Part shown: positions 7,491 through 13,372 of the stretch, piece after piece
How the letters are laid out: each line of letters starts with the position of its first letter
Numbering within the stretch: position 1 is the first letter of the stretch
Assembly: GCA_033721955.1 (NCBI GenBank)
Contig: JAWVZY010000019.1
Location: forward strand, 1 to 13,372
Direction: 5' to 3'
DNA from: JAWVZY01 sp033721955
Lineage (GTDB): Bacteria; Patescibacteriota; Minisyncoccia; Spechtbacterales; 2-12-FULL-38-22
Length of the DNA stretch: 13,372 nucleotides
Notes under the pieces: model-generated
What the model was told of the DNA's origin: nothing
The model's database searches: none
What the model saw: only the letters and a program-made list of their open reading frames with translations
Translations under genes and position numbers: made by a program

Positions 7491-8481
7491 TTGGATTATT
7501 TTTAAATGCCTTCATAATTTGCGGACGGAATTTCAGGCCCAATCCTGCAAGTATTAAGAGCAGAACCCCTGCAGCTATAAGTAAATAATTTTCAATATTT
7601 GATGGCTCTCTTAAATATTCAGGTGGTGTATAGCTTACGATGCGCTCATTTCCCGCCTTGTCTATGGCTTTTACCATAATTATGCTGTTAAGCGATTGAT
7701 CTTTTATTACATAGGGGCTTGCAATGTTTTGCCAAAATTCTTTAGCTCGATCAAACCAAAGGAGCCGCGCTAAAAAGTCGTCGTCCAGTTCTTTTTCATA
7801 AACCTCATAATGGTCAATACCACTTTCCTTATCTACGGCTGAAAATACTATATAATATTTACCCCCAAATACACCGGGGTTTTTAACAACCTCTATTGTA
7901 AAAGGTTGGGGAGGTGTTGTATCTTGTCGCACCATCTCAAACCATTGACCTGTTCCTTCAACTTTATTTTTATCTACCCTTGGCTCAGCTCCAAAAGTAG
8001 TAAGATTAGCTTTGGTTCCGCGGCCATCATGCAGATAAACGCTTGAATCCTCTGTTATAGACAGTGCTACAGATTCTTCCTCATCTGTTATAGATGTATG
8101 TGGTTGGAATATAACTGTAAGCAAGTTATTTGTAAGACCCGGATCGCCAGGAACCCTTCCGCAATAACCACCCGGAATACCGCCCGCAAAAGTTATTTCA
8201 CCTGCTTCATTATTTATTTCAGGTTCTTCGGGCCATAGCGTAAATATAGAATCAGCCCTACTTGTATCTATTGCTTTAACTTTTTCCCTGGGATAGCTCA
8301 TAATCACTTGAGCCGCATTAACACATTCACTTTCATTGTTTAAACGTATTTTTACTGTAAAAGTATCCTTTGTGCTAAAGGTTGTAGATTCAGGGTCTAA
8401 GTATAAACTTGCAGCGGATGCAAAATTTCCGCCTGTTATAAAAAATAGTAATAAAGCTATAGCAATACTCCTCTTGTGCAT
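7483..8481 (-). CDS. Membrane-anchored cohesin-domain protein, short form
   Basis: A 332-residue type I membrane protein. I place the start at the ATG at 8481 rather than the in-frame ATG at 8535. From 8481 the protein opens with a clean signal peptide (MHKRSIAIALLLFF, cleavage near 23-24), and a TGG-TATAAT promoter element sits six bases upstream; the 18 extra codons would overlap that promoter. A cohesin-like domain occupies about 25-168 (TKDTFTVKIRLNN, then SIFTLWPEEPEINNEAGEI, 78-96). It carries Cys53 and Cys107, which could form a disulfide. An Ig-like domain (about 188-286; SGIDHYEVYEK, VKAIDKAGNE) is related to the third domain of the next protein. A transmembrane helix (298-316) and a short basic cytoplasmic end finish it. 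Its stop overlaps the next cohesin gene by 8 bases, so the two form one unit. Function as a dockerin receptor is inferred. Confidence 0.8.
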   Translation of the reverse strand: MHKRSIAIALLLFFITGGNFASAASLYLDPESTTFSTKDTFTVKIRLNNESECVNAAQVIMSYPREKVKAIDTSRADSIFTLWPEEPEINNEAGEITFAGGIPGGYCGRVPGDPGLTNNLLTVIFQPHTSITDEEESVALSITEDSSVYLHDGRGTKANLTTFGAEPRVDKNKVEGTGQWFEMVRQDTTPPQPFTIEVVKNPGVFGGKYYIVFSAVDKESGIDHYEVYEKELDDDFLARLLWFDRAKEFWQNIASPYVIKDQSLNSIIMVKAIDKAGNERIVSYTPPEYLREPSNIENYLLIAAGVLLLILAGLGLKFRPQIMKAFKNNPNE

Positions 8482-8496
8482 ATTGATATTATACCA
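8481..8496 (-). promoter_or_regulatory. Extended -10 promoter giving a leaderless cohesin mRNA
   Basis: Minus strand: TGG-TATAAT (8496-8488), six bases, then ATG at 8481. The distance from the -10 to the start codon is identical to the glgP case, so the A of ATG is the predicted first base of the message. This fixes the start of the short cohesin gene and shows that the cohesin pair can be expressed apart from the dockerin gene upstream. Confidence 0.75.
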
Positions 8497-8506
8497 TAAA
8501 GAAAGC

Positions 8507-8532
8507 TGTAAAATTTCTCCCCAAATTTTACA
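8507..8532. repeat. 10 bp perfect inverted repeat over the cohesin promoter's -35 position
   Basis: Left arm TGTAAAATTT (8507-8516), spacer CTCCCC (8517-8522), right arm AAATTTTACA (8523-8532). With 17 bp spacing the -35 position of the cohesin promoter would be 8511-8516, inside the left arm. It could be a repressor or activator site for the cohesin pair. Alternatively it could be a weak terminator for the dockerin gene, whose stop is 22 bases away, although the stem is AT-rich and the following minus-strand sequence GCTTTCTTT is only a poor T-tract. Confidence 0.55.
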
Positions 8533-8553
8533 CAAGCTTATTAATTTTATAAT

Positions 8554-9705
8554 TTATCCCGTCCATTGGAATAGCATTATACTAAAATCGGGTAGCCCCA
8601 CTATACCGTCTTGATTAATGTCCGCAGGCGGATCAGTGGTTCCGCCATCTGTTTGCCAATGAAATAACAATATAGAAAAATCTATTAGATTAACAAAGCC
8701 ATCAACGTTAAGGTCCGCAGTTAATTCGCCAAGTGCTGCAGTGCCCACAGCAAAACTAATTGCTTGGCTAAATGTGCTTTCTGAAGTAGAGCCACTTTGC
8801 TCTGTTTCAAACTTAGCTTTTGCTGTATGCAAACCCTGCTCTAAGGGCGAGGTATCAAAATCTAACTGCCAGGCACCCTCTTCGGTACTTGTTGTTTCTT
8901 CTATAATAGTATGTTGAGAGTTTATTTGAGTTTCAACATTAACCTCCGGGACGGTTGTTCCGCTAAATTGCACTATATCACCCTGAGCTACCTCATTGTC
9001 GCTAATATCTAATGTTGGGGGTAAAAATACGCCCGAAACCGTTGTTGTAGAACCTGCTATAACTTCAAAAGTGACGGTGAGGGCAATAGAACGCAGGCCA
9101 AGACGATCTTCAGCCCATATTCCAAAAGTAGTGACCCCCGGCTCAACTCCACTTGTAGTAAAGGTAAAATTAGCGCCCGCATCAGCCGCAACTATACCTA
9201 TAACAACACCATCCTGCAGTATATTAACATTTGAATGCGGATACGCCTTCCCTATTAAGCGAACGGTTGTAGTTCCGGGCGGCACAGAGCTTCCGGGACT
9301 ATTATCTCCCGAACCCGTAGGCCCGCTGGGACCTACAACTGCCTTATCTTTGCAATCTGCTGTGCAAAAGTCATCCTCTTCATTATTACCGTCATCACAC
9401 TCTTCATTATGAAGGGTTTGAACAATAGTATCTCCGCAATAAGGTGCCCAGGTGCAGTCAGGATTACATTGGCGGCCAGCTATTGTTGTACTATACCCTC
9501 CTGTATTATTACCATCTCCTTCATCACATTCTTCATTTGCCTCAACTATACCGTTGCCACATATTGTAACTTCTATAAAAGTGTCTATCTGCACAGATTG
9601 AGCTGTTGCTTGTAATACAAAAAACGAGTTCATAATGAACCCGGTTAAAATAAAAAAAATAAAAAACAATTTATAAAATTGTCTTGTCCCCAAGCCCGTT
9701 TTCAT
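8554..9705 (-). CDS. Secreted dockerin protein with a cysteine-rich DUF4215-like head
   Basis: Exported 383-residue protein. An N-terminal hydrophobic signal (13-36, ATA before Gln) is followed by two cysteine-rich repeats (about 48-120): ICGNGIVEANEECDEGDGNN and YCGDTIVQTLHNEECDDGNN, each continuing to a C-x3-C pair. Together they hold eight cysteines, of DUF4215 / Myxococcus Cys-rich repeat type. A Gly/Ser/Pro linker (124-146) and two Ig-like domains (about 147-217 and 228-320) follow. The C-terminus is a dockerin with two calcium loops: D331, N333, D335, N339, D342 and D362, N364, D366, D373. The loops run into the near-identical DFSILLFHW and DFSIMLFQW. There is no C-terminal membrane helix, so it is probably released or held only by its partner. 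It follows the upstream gene by 18 bases with no good Shine-Dalgarno. The two genes after it encode cohesins, its likely receptors. Confidence 0.85.
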   Translation of the reverse strand: MKTGLGTRQFYKLFFIFFILTGFIMNSFFVLQATAQSVQIDTFIEVTICGNGIVEANEECDEGDGNNTGGYSTTIAGRQCNPDCTWAPYCGDTIVQTLHNEECDDGNNEEDDFCTADCKDKAVVGPSGPTGSGDNSPGSSVPPGTTTVRLIGKAYPHSNVNILQDGVVIGIVAADAGANFTFTTSGVEPGVTTFGIWAEDRLGLRSIALTVTFEVIAGSTTTVSGVFLPPTLDISDNEVAQGDIVQFSGTTVPEVNVETQINSQHTIIEETTSTEEGAWQLDFDTSPLEQGLHTAKAKFETEQSGSTSESTFSQAISFAVGTAALGELTADLNVDGFVNLIDFSILLFHWQTDGGTTDPPADINQDGIVGLPDFSIMLFQWTG

Positions 9706-9723
9706 GTTTTATTAAATACCTAA

Positions 9724-10668
9724 TTATGCCCTTCTTTTAAATCTTCCAAATATTTGCTCCCGGAAGAAAAGTAAGAAAAATACAAGCAATATTGTAATAG
9801 GAGTTACTATTGAGGCCTTATCAAAGAGAGGAAGTCCCATAAATCCGTATCCTGCAGCTGAAAGTGTACCATAAGGCAGAACAGAAAGGTTTATTTCACC
9901 CTCTTGTACAACCTCTGTGCCTTCGTAGTCATATATTTTATATTCAGCTAAATAGCTTCCCGCAGGCAAGAATGTGGGTAATTCAACCAGTATTTCACCT
10001 TCTTCAAAAGGTTCTATCTTTTTTAGATTATTTGAATTTTCTGTATGCTCAAGTACATCGCGGGTTTTGCGATCTTTTATATCCATAGTTACTTTACCGG
10101 GAGCTACAGGAACATTACCTATGTTATTTATTGTAACTAAGAAATTTATTTTACCGGGAAAATTAAGCCATGCTCTTTCATGTCCTTCGTTTAGATCCAA
10201 AACCTTAATCCTGCGTACGCCAAATTCATATATTTCTTTGTCTACAACTGTAAAATTCATATCAATTCTGGCACCTAAAGCAATACTAACACCACTACCT
10301 CTGTCTCTTTCCAGAGGTGATGTTTTTATTCTTAATTTACCGCTGTAATCTTTAAACTCAGCATCTTCAGGCACCGTTATACTAACTACCATAGGTACTT
10401 TTTGCTCACCTTCCGGTAAAATAAATTCATTTCCTCTGTCTATACTTATCCAACCACCTGCTTCAGGCACATCCCATTCAATTTGAGCGCGCAGATCATG
10501 GTCAGGATTGCCTCGTACAAGTGTTATGGTTTGTTCAAATACAGAATTTCGAATAAGTGATCTATTCTTTACATACGGAGGGGTCACACCAAAAGAAGCA
10601 TGAGCAGAAGATATGCCCAAACCTAAAAGCAGTCCTGAGAAAATTATTGTTGCAAAAACTTTTTTCAT
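9724..10668 (-). CDS. Exported beta-sandwich protein with a C-terminal membrane anchor
   Basis: A 314-residue protein with a clear signal peptide (1-24, SAHA before Ser), two beta-rich regions and one transmembrane helix (286-302) followed by a short basic end (FGRFKRRA), so most of it faces outward. The first region (about 25-142) starts FGVTPPYVKN and has a pattern of alternating hydrophobics with EGEQKVPMVVSITVP (87-101). This resembles the N-terminal Ig-like domain of WxL/DUF916-type surface proteins, though I cannot confirm the family. The second region (about 147-265) includes INNIGNVPVAPGKVTMDI (180-197), typical of CARDB/NPCBM-like or NEW3 beta-sandwich domains. No catalytic motif is visible. 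It is first in a likely unit with the dockerin gene (18 base gap), which suggests a shared envelope role. Function unknown. Confidence 0.8.
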   Translation of the reverse strand: MKKVFATIIFSGLLLGLGISSAHASFGVTPPYVKNRSLIRNSVFEQTITLVRGNPDHDLRAQIEWDVPEAGGWISIDRGNEFILPEGEQKVPMVVSITVPEDAEFKDYSGKLRIKTSPLERDRGSGVSIALGARIDMNFTVVDKEIYEFGVRRIKVLDLNEGHERAWLNFPGKINFLVTINNIGNVPVAPGKVTMDIKDRKTRDVLEHTENSNNLKKIEPFEEGEILVELPTFLPAGSYLAEYKIYDYEGTEVVQEGEINLSVLPYGTLSAAGYGFMGLPLFDKASIVTPITILLVFFLLFFREQIFGRFKRRA

Positions 10669-10676
10669 TAAGTTAC

Positions 10677-10716
10677 GCCCCTTTATTGCGGGGCAAAACA
10701 GGACAATAATATATCA
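10677..10716 (-). promoter_or_regulatory. Extended -10 element and leader hairpin before the 10668 gene
   Basis: On the minus strand, TGA-TATATT (10716-10708) forms an extended -10, predicting a start near 10701. The leader holds a hairpin with a 5 bp GC stem, GCCCC (10694-10690) with GGGGC (10681-10677), and an 8-base loop. The only purine-rich Shine-Dalgarno-like run (AAAGGGG) lies partly inside the 3' arm, 9 bases from the ATG, so folding would hide it. The hairpin has no T-tract, so it is not a terminator. Confidence 0.45.
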
Positions 10717-10783
10717 AAATGACCAATATTTTGGCCTTCTTGACTACTTATATAATACCCCTAATTTTCAAGACGTGCAAACT

Positions 10784-10811
10784 AAAAACTCCCCAAATAT
10801 TGAGGAGCTTT
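10784..10811 (-). terminator. Rho-independent terminator of the acidic surface-protein gene
   Basis: On the minus strand, AAAGCTCCTC pairs with GGGGAGTTTT (10 bp with two G-U pairs) around a 7-base AT loop, and ends in five T. It starts 24 bases after the stop at 10835, so it separates this gene from the surface block that follows. Confidence 0.8.
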
Positions 10812-10834
10812 ACAAGCATTTTAGAAGAATTATT

Positions 10835-12748
10835 TTACCAACTATTTGAAGGGCTTGCTACTGCAGAAATAAAGTCGAGTCCCTGATAATCACCGGCAAG
10901 TGTTATGGTTGAGGGAATCGCAATACCCCACCAAGTATCATCATCACTTAAATTAAGATGGTCTCTTGTTTTTGGAATTGCAATATGTAGGGTTTGTGCA
11001 CCTCCACCTGTTTGGTCGTCAGGTAATGTTACAGCTGAAGAATATGCGGTTGTATTTGAAAGTGAATACCTTTGTTCTGCCGAAGGTATTGTTTCAGTTG
11101 TGCTACCTCGAGTACAGCCGTAGTCGGGCGGATTACTGAAATTGAAGGTTGTACACATATGTGTTCCTTCAAGATCCTGGTTCATACCCACATTGCCTTC
11201 GGCATTCATATTTGTGGCTGCATTTGTAGTTCCTGTATCCTGCCCTGCCTCTAAAGAGCCATAATTAATAGTTGTAGCATCTAAGCTTGAGGCAAGAAAA
11301 CTAAGAAGTGTATTTCCCGTAGAGGCCTCGACAAGTCCGGAATTCAGCGAATCATCATCATCCGCCTGAATTGAAGCAAGCCAGAGCCCGGGGTACTCTG
11401 CTCCCGGGTCGGAGGCATCTGCATTAAACCAGAGCGGAAAAGTACATGTCCAGTCCACACTATTATCTGTTGTACCTGAACATGTTCCGGCATCCTGACT
11501 GCACGATAAATTCCAGGTTGAAGCACCTATTGCAGCAGGATAACAGTATTCTTCATCCCATTCGCTCCCCTCATCACAAGCCGCCTGGGCAGTTACCCTG
11601 GCACTATAAACATTAGCAATAGAACTTGCAATTTCATCTCCACCTGATAGGTTTTGACAACTATTATCGTCTGTAACTGTAAATGTAACGCTGAATCCTG
11701 TTGTTTCGCCTCCGGGTGTTGTAAGAGTTAAAGCGCCCGCATCATCGGTATCGTTTAAACTAATGGAAGCTGCGCCAACAGCCGGAGCTACATTATTAAC
11801 AGTAAGAGTCGAGTTTGTACTGTGAGCGCCACCACTTGCGGCATGATCAACCTCATCCTGTAAAAAACCGAAAGAATCGTGGTCGCCATCCGGGTAAATA
11901 CCTGATGCCGGCGGATTTTCAATTACATCATTACAACTTGGATCTGAAGCAGCGAAGGCCGAAGAGCACCATTCGGTACCTCCACAACCCGTGCCTGCCG
12001 TAAAGCTATTTGTCTGACACACAAACAATTGAACATCGAAAGATACTACGGTATTTTTACTTGAATCTGTAGCTGTTGAAGACCAGGATGCAGTGCCTCC
12101 TGGGTTTACGGGAGAATCATCTGTGAAACCTGTAAATTCAGGGCGGAAATTTATGAAAAATGGTGATTCGTCTCCGTCGCCATCTCCATCCCCCTGACCT
12201 GAGGCGTTATTACATTGAGGTGTTGTTGCATCATTATCGCAAATCCAAGCCCACCAATCATTTGACTGGTTTGCGTTACTCTCAGAGGTTGTATATACAG
12301 CTGTAGCCCCCGCGCCACTTGCCGTAAGGGGCGAACGCGCCCAGCGATTACCTGAACCTCCGTCACACTCGGGGGGGTCCGATTCAGTCGGTGCATTACC
12401 ATTATCGCATATCAATAAATAATAACTGTCGCCATTTGAATCGGTTGCAACAGCTGTCCACGTAACATCATCGCCTGAATTAGTAATGGTAGCTATTGTT
12501 GTGTGTGAAGCGGGTGATTCAACAGCAGTTGCCGTCCAACTTGGAGCGGTATTTAGAACTGTTACAAAGGTGTCAGCTTCATCATTTTGCGCGTCTACCT
12601 GCATAGGACCTATAGGATCCTGGCTCCCACCATAAAATAGTAAAGTAAATATCAACACAAAAGCGGCCGCCAGTGAGAGGGAAACAGTAATTTTCCCGGC
12701 AGTGCCGTTTAGATTTTTTATAGTTTTATTTAACCCTTCTAAGCTCAT
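10835..12748 (-). CDS. Large acidic exported surface protein, function unknown
   Basis: A 637-residue protein with a short basic N-terminus and one hydrophobic helix (about 18-40), either an uncleaved anchor or a long signal. The rest is Ser/Thr/Asp/Gly-rich and beta-prone. Modules include APSWTATAVESP (68-79), two ATDS-led domains with paired cysteines (ATDSNGDSYYLLICDN and ATDSSKNTVVSFDVQLFVC), a Gly-Asp run (GQGDGDGDGDE), a third VTFTVTDDNSC domain, and a C-terminal domain beginning near TTINYGSLEAGQ. I counted only five lysines and about seven arginines against very many Asp/Glu, and 16 cysteines. This fits an acidic, disulfide-bonded, perhaps calcium-binding envelope protein. An in-frame TAA directly before the ATG rules out a longer N-terminus. 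It has its own promoter and terminator. I do not recognise a specific family; surface-layer or adhesin roles are guesses. Confidence 0.78.
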   Translation of the reverse strand: MSLEGLNKTIKNLNGTAGKITVSLSLAAAFVLIFTLLFYGGSQDPIGPMQVDAQNDEADTFVTVLNTAPSWTATAVESPASHTTIATITNSGDDVTWTAVATDSNGDSYYLLICDNGNAPTESDPPECDGGSGNRWARSPLTASGAGATAVYTTSESNANQSNDWWAWICDNDATTPQCNNASGQGDGDGDGDESPFFINFRPEFTGFTDDSPVNPGGTASWSSTATDSSKNTVVSFDVQLFVCQTNSFTAGTGCGGTEWCSSAFAASDPSCNDVIENPPASGIYPDGDHDSFGFLQDEVDHAASGGAHSTNSTLTVNNVAPAVGAASISLNDTDDAGALTLTTPGGETTGFSVTFTVTDDNSCQNLSGGDEIASSIANVYSARVTAQAACDEGSEWDEEYCYPAAIGASTWNLSCSQDAGTCSGTTDNSVDWTCTFPLWFNADASDPGAEYPGLWLASIQADDDDSLNSGLVEASTGNTLLSFLASSLDATTINYGSLEAGQDTGTTNAATNMNAEGNVGMNQDLEGTHMCTTFNFSNPPDYGCTRGSTTETIPSAEQRYSLSNTTAYSSAVTLPDDQTGGGAQTLHIAIPKTRDHLNLSDDDTWWGIAIPSTITLAGDYQGLDFISAVASPSNSW

Positions 12749-12778
12749 TTATATAGGGTAATTTTAATATTTCTCTCC

Positions 12779-12794
12779 TACTTATATAATAACA
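12779..12794 (-). promoter_or_regulatory. Extended -10 promoter of the acidic surface-protein gene
   Basis: Minus strand TGT-TATTAT (12794-12786) predicts transcription from about 12779, where the message would begin AGGAGAG. The ATG is at 12748, so the AGGAG lies 26 bases upstream of the start, too far for normal Shine-Dalgarno use. No -35 is recognisable. It lies between the permease stop and the surface gene, so the surface gene need not depend on read-through. Confidence 0.5.
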
Positions 12795-12814
12795 CGCACC
12801 GGCAGGGGTAGTCC

Positions 12815-12823
12815 TGTGGATAA
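12815..12823 (-). other. Single perfect DnaA-box match
   Basis: TTATCCACA reads on the minus strand at 12823-12815, three bases past the permease stop and upstream of the surface-gene promoter. I found no second perfect copy in the window and no AT-rich unwinding cluster, so this is not an origin. It may be chance or a lone DnaA site. Confidence 0.3.
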
Positions 12824-12825
12824 AG

Positions 12826-13372
12826 CTACTTATAGCGTATAGCGTCCAGTGGATTTAGCGCTGCCGCTCTTCTTGCGGGAAAAAGCCCTGTTAAAAAGCC
12901 TACAATAGTTGAAAATGAGGCAATAAACAAAAGAAAGAGTATTGGGTATCTAAAAAGTGTAACACCTGTACCTCCGGCACGAGATGCTACAAAATTAAGT
13001 AAAGCATTTAGACCAAAGCCTATACTTGTGCCTATCAATATACCAACAATACCCCCGAGAAATCCTACTATAACAGCTTCAGCTAAAAATAATATCTTAA
13101 TATCTCCTGATGAGGCGCCAATTGTGCGCATAATGCCTATTTCAGCAGTTCGCTCAAGCAGTGTTACGGTCATAGTATTAAACATTCCAATGGCAGATAC
13201 TATTAAAGCTATAGAACCGAAAGTACCCAATACCGCCTGAATGCCTGTAAATATTTTATTTGCTTGCTCAACTGTTTTTGAAAGCGCTACCACATTAAAA
13301 CCCTGTTCAATTATTTCTTCTTGTACAATATTTAAATTTTCACTTGCATCAACACGTACCGCTGCCTGGGTA
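12826..13372 (-). CDS. MacB/FtsX-type ABC transporter permease, C-terminal part, cut by the window edge
   Basis: Inner-membrane permease of the MacB/FtsX superfamily, which works with an ABC ATPase to export or mechanically transmit across the envelope. The frame stays open to the window edge, so the true start is outside; the first visible residues are TQAAVRVDASENLNIVQEEI, the end of the extracytoplasmic domain. Then comes an FtsX-like domain with three transmembrane helices: GTFGSIALIVSAIGMFN, FLAEAVIVGFLGGIVGILIG and ILFLLFIASFSTIVGFLTG. Between the first two is the conserved cytoplasmic loop ERTAEIGIMRTIGASSGDI. It ends FPARRAAALNPLDAIRYK, the usual family terminus. The ATPase partner should lie upstream, beyond 13372. 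Substrate unknown; a link to export of the neighbouring surface proteins is speculation. Confidence 0.92.
   Translation of the reverse strand, partial: TQAAVRVDASENLNIVQEEIIEQGFNVVALSKTVEQANKIFTGIQAVLGTFGSIALIVSAIGMFNTMTVTLLERTAEIGIMRTIGASSGDIKILFLAEAVIVGFLGGIVGILIGTSIGFGLNALLNFVASRAGGTGVTLFRYPILFLLFIASFSTIVGFLTGLFPARRAAALNPLDAIRYK

Noticed and set aside
8482..8535. 18-codon N-terminal extension of the short cohesin protein from an upstream in-frame ATG
   Set aside because: It would overlap the extended -10 and the inverted repeat, and it places non-signal residues before a clean signal peptide. The ATG at 8481 fits the promoter exactly.
8996..9412. 138-codon plus-strand open frame antisense to the dockerin gene
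   Set aside because: Low-complexity Pro/Ser/Val-rich translation, no initiation signal, and fully inside a well-supported gene on the other strand.
12161..12196. Gly-Asp run in the acidic protein as an RTX calcium-binding repeat
   Set aside because: It is a simple GD dipeptide run and does not follow the GGxGxDxUx nonapeptide pattern.
12151..12402. 83-codon minus-strand frame inside the acidic surface-protein gene
   Set aside because: A shifted frame of a biased-composition gene; no protein features and no start signal.
12749..12825. Replication origin suggested by a DnaA box
   Set aside because: Only one box, no AT-rich repeat cluster, and no dnaA, dnaN or rpmH nearby.

Overview
This is an AT-rich bacterial window. 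Apart from one gene (1141-2382), everything lies on the minus strand. The closely packed genes, the scarcity of Shine-Dalgarno sequences, at least two apparently leaderless promoters, and several exported Ig-like, cohesin and dockerin proteins with a single C-terminal membrane helix suggest a member of the Candidate Phyla Radiation (Patescibacteria, Parcubacteria-like). That placement is inferred from family resemblance, because the window holds no rRNA or other decisive marker.

Layout. (1) 1-1031 minus: the N-terminal part of an alpha-glucan (glycogen) phosphorylase, cut by the window edge. It is divergent from (2) 1141-2382 plus: a TreT-type trehalose glycosyltransferring synthase. A strong hairpin terminator at 2411-2438 separates treT from the convergent block behind it. 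(3) 2441-5555 minus: a dnaG-rpoD operon (primase, then the primary sigma factor with a basic 72-residue N-terminal tail), driven by a good sigma-70 promoter at 5587-5622. (4) 5631-10668 minus: a cell-surface block with two tandem membrane-anchored cohesin-domain proteins (8 bp overlap), a secreted protein with a cysteine-rich DUF4215-like head and a C-terminal dockerin, and an exported membrane-anchored beta-sandwich protein. (5) 10835-12748 minus: a large, acidic, nearly lysine-free exported protein with its own promoter and terminator. (6) 12826-13372 minus: the C-terminal end of a MacB/FtsX-type ABC transporter permease, cut by the window edge.

How the parts may work together. Phosphorylase and TreT belong to storage-sugar metabolism: glucose-1-phosphate released from alpha-glucan can feed nucleotide-sugar and then trehalose synthesis. 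The surface block places a dockerin beside two cohesins held in the membrane, which suggests a small non-cellulosomal adhesin or scaffold. Dockerin binding to these cohesins is an inference from adjacency and domain type. DnaG and RpoD are housekeeping proteins. The sigma factor keeps the His and Glu that read extended -10 elements, which fits the TGn-TATAAT promoters seen here.

No rRNA, tRNA, CRISPR array, insertion sequence or phage gene was seen, and no intergenic stretch exceeds about 170 bases.
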